NCBI GenBank assembly: GCA_021325495.1 | Contig: JAJPGZ010000013.1 | Coordinates: 124,001 to 188,000, forward strand | DNA: 64,000 bases | Direction: 5' to 3' | DNA from: Spartobacteria bacterium | GTDB taxonomy: Bacteria > Verrucomicrobiota > Verrucomicrobiia > Chthoniobacterales > UBA10450 | Part shown: one piece after another, positions 20,442 to 29,519 of the stretch | Layout of the letters: each line of letters starts with the position of its first letter | Position numbering within the stretch: position 1 is the first letter of the stretch | Notes under the pieces: generated by a model | What the model was told of the DNA's origin: nothing | Databases searched by the model: none | Seen by the model: only the letters and a program-made list of their open reading frames with translations | Made by a program: the position numbers and the translations under genes

Positions 20442-20502
20442 TTTCCTCTGGCTGTAGTGCGAGACTTGGACGACGACCACGGACGTTTATTCGGAATGAC
20501 GA

Positions 20503-20535
20503 TTGTCGATCTTGCGCGGCGCGAAAGATCGACAA
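20503..20535. repeat. Inverted motif A pair (hairpin) between genes
   Basis: ATTGTCGATCTT at 20502-20513 is followed after an 11 bp GC-rich loop by its exact complement AAGATCGACAAT at 20525-20536. It lies just 3' of glgA (minus), so it could form a 12 bp stem at the end of that transcript. No T-run follows. Closely spaced inverted uptake words are used as terminators in Neisseria and Haemophilus; here this is an analogy only. Confidence 0.7.
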
Positions 20536-21984
20536 TCAGGCCGCGGCTTCTTCCGCGGGGACAAGCGCGCGATACGCTTGTTCGTAACGCGCCGCTGCTG
20601 CGTCCCAGGAAAAATTTCGCGCCATGGCGCGCTGGCAAAGTTGGTGCCAGAGCGTGCGCTCGTTGAAAATTTCGCGGGCGCGTTTGATCGCGTCCCAAAA
20701 CGCTTCGCTCGAGTAATCGAAAAACAGAAACCCGTAACCGCGTTCGAGCGTCGGATCGTAATCTTCAATGATATCTTGAATGCCACCGGCCGCGCGCGCG
20801 ACCGGTAAGGCGCCGTACTGGAGCGAGTACATCGCCATTAACCCCGATGGTTCGAAGCGCGATGGAATGAGACTGATGTCGATGGCTGCTTCAACGAGAT
20901 GCGCGAGCTGCTCGTCGTAATGGCGTTGATAGGAAAACTTCGTCGGGAATTTTTTCGCAGCGACGGCGAGGGCGGTTTCAAAAGCGGGATCGCCCTCGCC
21001 TATTATAATAAGGCGCACATCGTCGTTGAGGAGGCGGTCGAGCACCGGCACGAGAATTTCGAAGCCTTTCTCTTTCACCACCCGCGTGACCATGCCGAAG
21101 ACGGGACCCTGCGGCGCGGGCGCGAGTTGGAGATGATTCAGGACGGAATCGCGGCAAAGTTGTTTTCCCCAAAGCGAATCGGCATCGTAAAGCGCGGGCA
21201 GGTATTGATCAGTGGCGGGACTCCAACGCGTGTAATCGGCTCCGTGCAAGATCGACATCAACTTGTAAGCGTTCTCGCGCACGACGCCGTCGAGACCGGC
21301 GCCGCCCTCCGGAGTCATGATCTCCTGTTTGTAATGTTCGCTTACGGTCGTGAGTTTGTCGGCGAAGAGGATTCCGCCTTTGAGGAAATTGAGCCGGCCG
21401 AAAAACTCGACGCCGTGCAAGGTGAAAAAGCGCTGATGCAAGTTTGTTAGGGCAAAGTCGAGTCCCCAGAAACTTCCCTGCTCTTCGATGTGATGGATCG
21501 TGAGCATGGTCGAGAACGGGAGGTGATACGCCCTAACGAACACCGGCACGAGCGCCGCCGCCCAATCATGGCAATGCAAAATCTGCACTGACGGCGTGAG
21601 CCGGCGCGCGAGCTCCAGCGCCGCCTTCGTAAAAAAGATAAAGCGCGCGGCGTTGTCTTCATAGGCTTCGCCGTGCTCGCCGTAAATTCCTTGTCGATCA
21701 AAGAATTCGTCGCAGCGAATCAGGAACAATTGCACGCCGCTCTCGGTACGACCTTCGAGATATTCGGCCACGTAGGTTTTCTCGCCCACGCACACGTCGA
21801 CCGTGATGCCGGTATCTTCCGCCTTGAATTCCGGATTCTCGCGAATGTCCCGGTAATACGGCAGCGCAATACTGACCTCATGACCGCGCCCGCGCAGTTG
21901 TTGCGGCAACGCATTCATCACATCGATGAGCGCACCGGCGCGTTGCAACGGCGGCGCTTCCGCAGTGATCATCAAAATGCGCAT
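20536..21984 (-). CDS. glgA: Glycogen/starch synthase-like GT5 glycosyltransferase
   Basis: 482 residues, the GlgA length. The N-terminal GT5 domain has ILMITAEAPPLQRAGALIDV and PYYRDIRENPEF. The C-terminal half has FGMVTRVVKEKGFEILVPVL, LIPSRFEPSGLMAMYSLQYG (nucleotide-sugar binding, with the conserved Glu) and VARAAGGIQDII. It would extend alpha-1,4-glucan from ADP- or UDP-glucose. An oddity is that the usual K-T-G-G-L motif near residue 15 is replaced by QRAGAL, losing the lysine that contacts the donor, so donor preference or activity may differ. A motif A copy (21985) directly touches the start codon. Confidence 0.8.
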   Translation of the reverse strand: MRILMITAEAPPLQRAGALIDVMNALPQQLRGRGHEVSIALPYYRDIRENPEFKAEDTGITVDVCVGEKTYVAEYLEGRTESGVQLFLIRCDEFFDRQGIYGEHGEAYEDNAARFIFFTKAALELARRLTPSVQILHCHDWAAALVPVFVRAYHLPFSTMLTIHHIEEQGSFWGLDFALTNLHQRFFTLHGVEFFGRLNFLKGGILFADKLTTVSEHYKQEIMTPEGGAGLDGVVRENAYKLMSILHGADYTRWSPATDQYLPALYDADSLWGKQLCRDSVLNHLQLAPAPQGPVFGMVTRVVKEKGFEILVPVLDRLLNDDVRLIIIGEGDPAFETALAVAAKKFPTKFSYQRHYDEQLAHLVEAAIDISLIPSRFEPSGLMAMYSLQYGALPVARAAGGIQDIIEDYDPTLERGYGFLFFDYSSEAFWDAIKRAREIFNERTLWHQLCQRAMARNFSWDAAAARYEQAYRALVPAEEAAA

Positions 21985-22111
21985 GTCGATCTTTTGATGC
22001 GTTACAAGTGAATGTCAAAGGGGCCTCGATCCGCAACCAGTTTAAAGTTCGTGCGGGTGGCGTCCGGGTTCGCGCCCAAGCACGAATTGTTTGCGATAAC
22101 GAATTTTAGCG
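21985..22111. promoter_or_regulatory. Divergent intergenic region
   Basis: 127 bp between glgA (leftward) and the SBBP gene (rightward). Motif A lies at 21985-21993, against the glgA start. No clear sigma-70 boxes are seen. Confidence 0.35.
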
Positions 22112-23956
22112 ATGGGAAAAAAGGCGCTGCTGGTTTTTGGTTTGTTTGTAGTTGTCGATCTTACAATCGCGCTCGGCCACACGGCGACTCACCACCTGAG
22201 ACGCGCCCCAAACAAAATCACGACCCCGACTTTCGCGCCGCCTCCGCCAAATCCGGCGGTAATCTCATCAACCTATCTCGGCGGCGCGGGATTCGAAATT
22301 GCCTGGTCGTGCGCGACCGATCACAACGGGAATGTTTTTACCGGCGGGGACGTGCAGCCCGCGATCGGGCAATCGACCGGCGATCTTCCAGTGACGCCGA
22401 GCGCAGTGCAAAAGACTTACGGTGGTGGCGGCCAGGATGGATTCGTGACGAAGTACGATCGCACCGGCAAATTGCTTTGGTCCACTTATCTTGGCGGAAG
22501 CGATTGGGACGGTGTCTTTAGCCTAACGACCGATGCGAACGGCAACGTGGTGGTGATTGGCGTAACGGATTCCGCGGATTTTCCAATCACGGCGAACGCG
22601 GTCCAGAGCACGATCGCTGCGAACACCGACGTCGCGTTCGTGACCGTGATCAGCGCGGACGGCACGCAGATTCTTTACTCCACATTTCTCGGCGGGACGC
22701 AAGGCGACGGCGGCGTCCCGCTGCCGGTAAACATCGGTCACCTTCTGCCGCCGGCGAATGCTTACACCGTTGGTGTCGGCGTCGCTGTCGGGAACGACGG
22801 AACGATTTACGCCGTCGGTGGGACGAACACAATCGACATGCCGGCGGCGATCGGTGTGACGCAACCGGTCATCGGCGGCGAAGAAGATGGATTTGTCGCT
22901 CGTATCGATCCGACGAAGTCCGGCGCGGCCGGTTTGCTTTACTGCACATATCTCGGTGGCGCGCTCGGCGATTTCGCCGCGGCCGTAGTTGTCGATCTTA
23001 GCGGAAATGCGTTCGTTGCGGGCGAGGCCCAATCCGAAAATTTTCCGGTTACGCTCGGCGCTTATCAGACCACCCATACGCCGGGCACGGCGGGATTCGT
23101 GACAAAATTAAATCCGAGCGGGACGACGAAACTTTACTCAACCCTCGTCAGCGGCAGCCAGGGAAGCAGCGCGGCCGGCGGCACCAACTACAATGCGCCG
23201 GCGACCATCACTATCGATTCGTTAGGCCGCGCCTATATCGCGGGCGAAACAAACGCGACTGATTACCCGACGACCGCCGGTGTAGTGCAGCCGACGTTTG
23301 CTGGACAAGATGACGGATTTATCACTGAGATTTCCGCCGACGGATCGTCGCTTGTCTTTTCGACTTATCTGGGCGGCGGCGATTACGATGGCTTGTTCGG
23401 ATTGAAGATCGACAATGCGGGCGATATTTTCGTCGGCGGCTACAGCTCGAGTCGCGATCTCTCACTCGTTAGGGCATTCCAAACCGCGTTCGGTAATTAC
23501 TACGAAGGCTGGGTGGCGGAACTTTCCCCCGGCGGCACGGCGCTGCTTTTCTCGTCGTATCTCGGGGGCGACGATCAAAACTCCGTTTACGGCCTCGATC
23601 TCTGGAACGACGAGCTTTATCTCACCGGCCGCACCGCCGCGACGAATTTTCCGACGACGCCGAATGCCGCGCAGCAAAGCTACGGTGGCGGCGTGTGGGA
23701 TGTTTTCCTCACGCAGGTGAATTTGAACCCGATCCTGCAAATCACGTCGATCAATCGCCTAACGAACGGACATGTTTTGATTAACGGTCAGGCCGGCGCT
23801 CTGGCCACGATCAACCTGCAAGTCGCATCAGAAATCTCAGCGCCATTCGACACCACCGTTGGATCGACAACGACCGATTTCAGCGGCGCGTTCCACTTCG
23901 AAGACACCGACGCGACAAATCTTGCGCAAAGATTTTATCGCGCAGTTTATCCGTGA
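22112..23956 (+). CDS. Secreted SBBP-repeat beta-propeller protein
   Basis: 614 residues. The signal peptide has a hydrophobic core (LLVFGLFVVVDLTIALG) partly encoded by motif A at 22154. The body repeats STYLGG ... G(N)VFVGG units about every 50-60 residues (STYLGGAGFE, STYLGGSDWDG, STFLGGTQGD, CTYLGGALGDF, STYLGGGDYDG, SSYLGGDDQNS), the SBBP repeats expected to form a propeller. A C-terminal beta-rich domain (LQITSINRLTNGHVLINGQAG) ends in FYRAVYP. It is extracellular and its function is unknown. There is no dockerin-like tail, unlike the next gene. The motif B copy at 23758 sits in the linker before the C-terminal domain. Confidence 0.75.
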   Translation: MGKKALLVFGLFVVVDLTIALGHTATHHLRRAPNKITTPTFAPPPPNPAVISSTYLGGAGFEIAWSCATDHNGNVFTGGDVQPAIGQSTGDLPVTPSAVQKTYGGGGQDGFVTKYDRTGKLLWSTYLGGSDWDGVFSLTTDANGNVVVIGVTDSADFPITANAVQSTIAANTDVAFVTVISADGTQILYSTFLGGTQGDGGVPLPVNIGHLLPPANAYTVGVGVAVGNDGTIYAVGGTNTIDMPAAIGVTQPVIGGEEDGFVARIDPTKSGAAGLLYCTYLGGALGDFAAAVVVDLSGNAFVAGEAQSENFPVTLGAYQTTHTPGTAGFVTKLNPSGTTKLYSTLVSGSQGSSAAGGTNYNAPATITIDSLGRAYIAGETNATDYPTTAGVVQPTFAGQDDGFITEISADGSSLVFSTYLGGGDYDGLFGLKIDNAGDIFVGGYSSSRDLSLVRAFQTAFGNYYEGWVAELSPGGTALLFSSYLGGDDQNSVYGLDLWNDELYLTGRTAATNFPTTPNAAQQSYGGGVWDVFLTQVNLNPILQITSINRLTNGHVLINGQAGALATINLQVASEISAPFDTTVGSTTTDFSGAFHFEDTDATNLAQRFYRAVYP

Positions 23957-24008
23957 CGCGTCCGCGAGCGCAGCGAATCACGAATCGGTTCTACAGATAT
24001 TCCTGGAG

Positions 24009-27000
24009 ATGGGCAGAAAAGGATTTTCCGCGCTGGCGCTGCTGTTGATTGTCGATCTTGCGACGACTTCAACGAATGCGGCGAGACATCACCGAAACGC
24101 CACCAAAGCGAACACGGCGACGACGACCGCGTCGCCGCCGCTGGAATTAATCTCGCGCGCGGATCCTAATCAGGCGTCCGCCACGGCCGGCGCGAACATG
24201 TCGCAGCAGTTGAATCAGCGCGCGTTCAGCGCCGACGGACGTTTCGTGGTGTTCCTAAGCACATCGGAAAACCTCATTCCCGGATTGGTCGAAGACAAAG
24301 TGACGGCGAACGTTTTTCTCTACGATCGCGCTGCGAAAACGACGACGCTGGTGAGTCACGCCGTTGGATCGACAACTACGGCCGCGAACGGCGATTCGTT
24401 CGTCCCGTGCATCAGCGGCGACGGGCGTTACGTCGTTTACTGGACGTTCGCGACCAATGTGATCGCGAATCAAAACGACAGTGGCGACAGCACGCCGGAC
24501 GTTTTCGTTTACGACCGCACGACCGGCACAAACCGGCTCGTTAGTCACATTCCCGGCGCGCCGAATACGACGGCGGATTCGAATTCTTACGATCCGACGA
24601 TCAGCTTCGATGGCCGATTCATTTCGTTCACAAGCGCGGCCACGAATCTCGTCACCGGCCAAAGCAACGGCGGCTTCTCCGCGATTTTCTCGTGGGACCG
24701 CGACACCGATACGATCACGCTCGTTTCGCACAAGGCCGGTGATTCGTTAAGGACCGGCGGCGGCAGCACGTTTAATTCGGTCTTGAGCGGCGACGGCGCA
24801 TTCGTCGCGTTCATGAGCAACGGGCCGGATTATGTCGCCGGCCAAACGCAAAGCGCGGCGAAGTATCAGCTTTTCCTTTGGAACCGGAGCACGAATGAAA
24901 CCGTGCTCGTTAGTCACAACGCGAGCTCGGCCACGACCGCGGGAAATAACGGTTCGTTTTATCCGGTGCTGAATGCGGACGGGAGTTATGTCGCGTTTTA
25001 CGGATTGGCAACCGATTTGGTGGCGAATGAAAACGACGTCAACCAGGACCAGGATGTGTTTCTCTACGAACGCGCCACCGGCGCGATCACACTCGTTAGT
25101 CACATGACAGGATCGACAACTACCGCCGGAACGATGGCGTCGCTTTATCCGGAGATTACCGCGGACGGTCGCTACGTTGTCTATCAAAGCAGTGCTGCAA
25201 ATCTCGTCGCGAACGATCTCAATAACGCGCAGGACATTTTCGTTTGGGACCGAACCACGAACACGAACGCGCTGGTTTCGCGCAGTGCGACGTCGCCGGT
25301 CTCAGCGAGCGCAAATGCCAAAAGTTTTGGCGGACAAATCGCGGCGGATGGGAACACGATCACGTTCACGAGCAACGCGACCGATCTCATGTCCGGTCAG
25401 TCGTCATCCGGAAATGGCGACGTTTTCTTTTGGGAAAGATCGACATCTTCCATTCACCTCGTCAGCCACATTCCTGGATCGACATCGAACGGCGGCGACC
25501 AGCAATCGGTCCTGCCTTTGCCGAGCGACGACGGCCAGTTCGTCGCCTTCGCCACGCAAGCGACCAATCTTGTGCCTAACGACAGCGACGGCTCGGCCGA
25601 CGTCATGATTTACGATCGCGCCGCGGACGCGAACACGTGCGCGTCGCTGCGACCGGCGAATCTCGCGTCCTTAAGCGCGAATGGAGACAGCGGCAGCCAG
25701 CATGCGAGCGCGGACGGCCGCTACGTTGTCTTCGTAAGCGAGGCCACGAATCTCGTGCCCAACCAATCGGACGCGAACGGCCTGAACGACATTTTTGTGC
25801 GCGACCGCCAAACGGGAACGACCACACTCGTTAGTCGCGCCGCCGGCGTGGCGAATCAAACTGGCGATGGCATTTCGGATTCGCCGCAGATCAGCGCCGA
25901 TGGACGCTGGATTACGTTCGCAAGTCTGGCCACGAATCTCGTAAATGGAATTGTCGATGTTACGGGCGGCGCCAATGTTTATTTGTTCGATCGCGTCAAC
26001 GAGACGATGACACTTGTTAGTCATTCCATCGCCGGCGCCAATATTACCGGGAGCGATTTTTCGATGATGCCGGCGATCAGCGCCGATGGACGATTCATCA
26101 CTTACACCAGTTACGCTGTCGATCTTGTCACCGGCCAGGCGGACTCGAACGACGATAGCGACGTGTTTATTTTCGATCGCACGACCGGTGTGAACACATT
26201 GGTGAGTCACGATAACGCGAGTGCAAATGCGACCGGGTTGCAATATTCATTCGCGCCATCAATTTCGGCGGACGGGCGCTTCGTTGCTTATTACAGCGCG
26301 GCGACGGACCTGGTGCCGAATCAAAGCAACGCCGGAAGTTCCGTGCAGCACGTTTTTCTTTTCGATCGCGTCACAAATACGAACGCGATGATCGATCATC
26401 AATTCGGCGCGGTCTCAACCAGCGGCGATGGCAACGGCGGCAGCACCGAGCCGCTCGATCCGCCGGTGTTCAGCGCGGACGGCTTCTGGATCGCATACGC
26501 GAGCAGCTCGACCAATCTTGTCTCGGGGCAAACGGATTCGAACTCGAATTACGACATTTTCGTTTTCGATCGCGCGGCGGGAACGAACCTGCTCGTGAGC
26601 CACCGAGGTGATAGCCTAACGACAACGGGTTCGGACATCTCCTACAATCCGTCCATCAGCGCGGATGGACGTTTCATTTCCTATCGCACGGAAGCGAACG
26701 ACCTGATCGCGGGCGGAACCGACACGAACACGTTCCAGGACGTAATTTTGTTCGATCGCAGCACGCGCGCGAACACGCTTGTGAGTCACGCGTTTGGTCG
26801 CCTAACGACCGCGGGAAATGGTCTGGCGGGGGAAGCGCCGCGTTATGGCTATCAAGCGATCAGCCCGGACGGGCGTTTCGTGGCCTTCTGGAGCTCGTCC
26901 ACCGACATCGTGCCGGGATATGTCGATCTTAACGGAATCAACGGCGACATTTATCTATTCGATCGCCTAACGAACGGAAATATTTTATTGAGCCACGCGC

Positions 27001-27668
27001 TTGGATCGACATGGAACAGCGGCAATGGCGGCTCCGGCGACTCGGTCCACGCCGGCGGCCCGCTCTGGACCGCGGACGGCAAGACGCTTCTCTTTGCCAG
27101 CCGCGCTTCAACATTGCTGAACGACGACTTCAATAATCGTGAAGACGTGTTCGCGTTCAATCTGCCGTTGCTGCCGACGAGTGTGGTGTCGCGCAAACTG
27201 CATGGCACCACCGCGTACGATGTCGATCTTGCGATTGGCCAGACGGAATGCCGCAGTGGCGGGCAAAATGGAGAACACGCAGTGGTCGTGACCTTCCCGA
27301 CACCAGTGACGTTTAATTCCGCTTCGGTCGCGAATGGCGCCGGAAGCGTGGTAAGTGCAAACAAAAACGCCAACACGATTACGATCAATCTCACCGGTGT
27401 CGCGAATGCACAGACGCTGACGTTAGGCATTTTAGGAGTGAGCGATGGTGCCGAGACGAGCGACGTTGCCGTGCAAGTGCCGGTTCTGCTCGGCGACACC
27501 ACGAGCGATGGAGTTGTGAACTCAGCGGACATCGCTCAAACAAAATCGATGTCGGGCGCAAGCCTAACGAACGCGAAATCTCGCATGGACGTGACCGCCG
27601 ATGGGTCGATTAACAGCGCGGACATCGCGTTGGTGAAATCGAAATCCGGCACGGCGCTGTCGCCGTAA
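24009..27668 (+). CDS. Large secreted PD40/TolB-like repeat protein with dockerin-type tail
   Basis: 1219 residues from ATG 24009; the longer frame upstream lies in the preceding gene. The signal peptide is RKGFSALALLLIVDLATTS, with motif A at 24051. About sixteen WD40-like units follow, each with a ...SADGRFV(V/A)(F/Y)xSxATNLV...D(V/I)F(V/L)(W/Y/F)DRxTxxxxLVSH pattern, typical of PD40/TolB propellers. From about residue 1060 a beta domain starts with SRKLHGTTAYDVDLAI and ECRSGGQNGEH. It leads into two dockerin-like EF loops (DTTSDGVVNSADIA and DVTADGSINSADIA) at the very end. It is exported and probably calcium-binding at its tail. A motif A copy (27667) overlaps the stop codon. Confidence 0.75.
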   Translation: MGRKGFSALALLLIVDLATTSTNAARHHRNATKANTATTTASPPLELISRADPNQASATAGANMSQQLNQRAFSADGRFVVFLSTSENLIPGLVEDKVTANVFLYDRAAKTTTLVSHAVGSTTTAANGDSFVPCISGDGRYVVYWTFATNVIANQNDSGDSTPDVFVYDRTTGTNRLVSHIPGAPNTTADSNSYDPTISFDGRFISFTSAATNLVTGQSNGGFSAIFSWDRDTDTITLVSHKAGDSLRTGGGSTFNSVLSGDGAFVAFMSNGPDYVAGQTQSAAKYQLFLWNRSTNETVLVSHNASSATTAGNNGSFYPVLNADGSYVAFYGLATDLVANENDVNQDQDVFLYERATGAITLVSHMTGSTTTAGTMASLYPEITADGRYVVYQSSAANLVANDLNNAQDIFVWDRTTNTNALVSRSATSPVSASANAKSFGGQIAADGNTITFTSNATDLMSGQSSSGNGDVFFWERSTSSIHLVSHIPGSTSNGGDQQSVLPLPSDDGQFVAFATQATNLVPNDSDGSADVMIYDRAADANTCASLRPANLASLSANGDSGSQHASADGRYVVFVSEATNLVPNQSDANGLNDIFVRDRQTGTTTLVSRAAGVANQTGDGISDSPQISADGRWITFASLATNLVNGIVDVTGGANVYLFDRVNETMTLVSHSIAGANITGSDFSMMPAISADGRFITYTSYAVDLVTGQADSNDDSDVFIFDRTTGVNTLVSHDNASANATGLQYSFAPSISADGRFVAYYSAATDLVPNQSNAGSSVQHVFLFDRVTNTNAMIDHQFGAVSTSGDGNGGSTEPLDPPVFSADGFWIAYASSSTNLVSGQTDSNSNYDIFVFDRAAGTNLLVSHRGDSLTTTGSDISYNPSISADGRFISYRTEANDLIAGGTDTNTFQDVILFDRSTRANTLVSHAFGRLTTAGNGLAGEAPRYGYQAISPDGRFVAFWSSSTDIVPGYVDLNGINGDIYLFDRLTNGNILLSHALGSTWNSGNGGSGDSVHAGGPLWTADGKTLLFASRASTLLNDDFNNREDVFAFNLPLLPTSVVSRKLHGTTAYDVDLAIGQTECRSGGQNGEHAVVVTFPTPVTFNSASVANGAGSVVSANKNANTITINLTGVANAQTLTLGILGVSDGAETSDVAVQVPVLLGDTTSDGVVNSADIAQTKSMSGASLTNAKSRMDVTADGSINSADIALVKSKSGTALSP

Positions 27669-27677
27669 GATCGACAA

Positions 27678-28994
27678 TCACATCTGATACTCGCGCTTGA
27701 CCCATGCAAGCGCCTCTTCTCGATCTTTGAACACGCCTTCGAGTTGACGCGTTTCGACGGCTTCAAGAATCTCGCCAAACTTCGGACCCGGTTTCAGGCC
27801 TAACGAAATCAAATCCTGTCCGTTCACCAGCGGCGGCGGAATGATTGGCTCATTCGCAAACTCCTCCCGCTTTTGCCTGAGGAATTCGTAATTGTCCATC
27901 AGGCCGTGACTGCTTTCGCAATCGACGCGATGAAGCTCGAGCTCTTCTTCAAAGGTCGGCCGCGCCATGAAACGCTTCAGCTTCGCCACGCGCATGCGCG
28001 GCACGTCTTTGAACACCATGTGCTGACGCACCATTTCAACCGTGGCTTCGATCTCCGCGCGCGAAAATCGCAGACGCCCCATGATTTGTTCGGTCATGTC
28101 GGCGCCAATTTTGTCGTGCTCGTTGAAACGGATGCGTCCGGTTGGATCGACATGTGCCGTCACCGGTTTCGCGACGTCGTGCAGAATCACACTGAAGACG
28201 AGCGGCACGGAAACTTTTTCGGGAAGCAGTTCGAGCATCAAACGCGTGTGCTGAAAAACGTCGCCTTCGGGATGAAATTGCTCGGGCTGCTCGCAGCCTT
28301 TCATCGGCTCGATCTCGGGCAGGATCGCGCGCAGCAATCCACTTTGGTCTAACAAATCCCAACCGCGCACGCGATGCGGCGACAGGAAAATCTTGACCAG
28401 CTCGTCGCGAATTCGCTCGGCGCTAATCTGGGTAATCGCACTCGCATTCGCGACCAGCGCGTCCCACGTTTGATTGTCGATCTTGTAATCAAGGACGGTG
28501 GCAAAGCGCACCGCGCGCAGCATCCGCAACCGGTCTTCCGCAAAACGTTGCGCCGGATCGCCGATTGCCCTAACGAGCTTCGCTTCGAGATCGGCGCGAC
28601 CGCCCACGAAATCGATCACTTCATTTTTCGCCGGATCGAAAAACATTCCGTTGATGGTGAAGTCGCGTCGTTTCGCGTCTTCTTCCGGCGAAGAAAATTT
28701 TACCGAAACCGGACGGCGCCCGTCGATGTACGCGTCGTCCGAGCGAAACGTCGCGACTTCAAAGTTGATTCCATCCTCGACCACAACGACAACGCCAAAC
28801 GCCGCACCGACTGCGTACGTTCGGGGAAAAATCTTTTGCACCTCTTCCGGCTCCGCATCGGTCGCAATGTCGAAATCCTTCGGCACAAGACCGCGCACCA
28901 TATCGCGCACGCAACCGCCGGCGAAGTACGCGACGCGCCCGCGCTCTCGCAAACGCGCGCAGATTTCACGCGCCTTCTCTTCCATCGCCGTCAC
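27678..28994 (-). CDS. CCA-adding enzyme / poly(A) polymerase family nucleotidyltransferase
   Basis: 438 residues. The nucleotidyltransferase core has AYFAGGCVRDM and the metal site DFDIATDA, then RRDFTINGMFFDP and RFAEDRLRMLRAVRFA. An HD-type segment follows (HTRLMLELLPEKV ... FSVILHDVAKP). It acts on tRNA 3' ends or adds poly(A) tails to RNA; the two activities cannot be told apart from sequence alone, though the HD portion favours a tRNA role. The start at 28994 has an alternative ATG three codons on. It lies 45 bp downstream of lspA on the same strand. Confidence 0.85.
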   Translation of the reverse strand: MTAMEEKAREICARLRERGRVAYFAGGCVRDMVRGLVPKDFDIATDAEPEEVQKIFPRTYAVGAAFGVVVVVEDGINFEVATFRSDDAYIDGRRPVSVKFSSPEEDAKRRDFTINGMFFDPAKNEVIDFVGGRADLEAKLVRAIGDPAQRFAEDRLRMLRAVRFATVLDYKIDNQTWDALVANASAITQISAERIRDELVKIFLSPHRVRGWDLLDQSGLLRAILPEIEPMKGCEQPEQFHPEGDVFQHTRLMLELLPEKVSVPLVFSVILHDVAKPVTAHVDPTGRIRFNEHDKIGADMTEQIMGRLRFSRAEIEATVEMVRQHMVFKDVPRMRVAKLKRFMARPTFEEELELHRVDCESSHGLMDNYEFLRQKREEFANEPIIPPPLVNGQDLISLGLKPGPKFGEILEAVETRQLEGVFKDREEALAWVKREYQM

Positions 28995-29039
28995 GATCTT
29001 ACTGTAGCGGCGGTCCCAGCGCGTGCACTTCGAAACGAA

Positions 29040-29519
29040 TCACGCTGCGCGCGCCACTTCGTTCGTGCCCGGCCGAAATGAATGAATCAGAAAGAAAACC
29101 ACCGCAATGCAGATGCACGAATCGGCGACGTTGAATGCCGGCCACGGATGCGCCAGCGGCACGTGCAGGTCGAACAAAAGGAAATCGAACACGTGCCCGT
29201 AAAGTAAACGGTCGGTCAGGTTCCCGAGAATGCCCGCGAGTAAAAGCGCGAGCGAAACATCGCGCCATGCGTCCCGGAGGCGGTGCCTAACGAGCAGCGT
29301 GACGACTACGAACAAGGCAAGACACGATACGAGAATGAAAAAGCTGTTGTTATTTTTAAATGAGCCGAAGGCCGCGCCGGTGTTCGTGACATTCACAACG
29401 TCGAAAAATCCGATCACGACCGGATAGGCGTGGTCCGGCGGAACGAATTGCCTGACGACGTACTTGCTGACCTGGTCAAGCGCGTAGAGCGGCAGGGAAA
29501 GAAAGAAAATGTACCTCAT
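29040..29519 (-). CDS. lspA: Lipoprotein signal peptidase (signal peptidase II)
   Basis: 159 residues, usual length, with four membrane helices. The family motifs NTGAAFG (residues 46-52), GNLTDRLLYGHVFDF (99-113) and FNVADS (129-134) carry the catalytic aspartate pair. It cleaves signal peptides of diacylglyceryl-modified prolipoproteins in the inner membrane. It overlaps the ileS stop by 4 bp (ATGA), the classic ileS-lspA arrangement. Confidence 0.93.
   Translation of the reverse strand: MRYIFFLSLPLYALDQVSKYVVRQFVPPDHAYPVVIGFFDVVNVTNTGAAFGSFKNNNSFFILVSCLALFVVVTLLVRHRLRDAWRDVSLALLLAGILGNLTDRLLYGHVFDFLLFDLHVPLAHPWPAFNVADSCICIAVVFFLIHSFRPGTNEVARAA

Noticed and set aside
24538-26023. Recurrent CTCGTTAGTCAC as further motif B copies
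   Set aside because: These code for the LVSH of the PD40 repeats, at regular repeat positions, and differ at the end of the word; repeat structure explains them.
24009-27200. CRISPR-like array
   Set aside because: Regular spacing comes from protein repeats; no conserved direct repeat with unique spacers and no cas genes.
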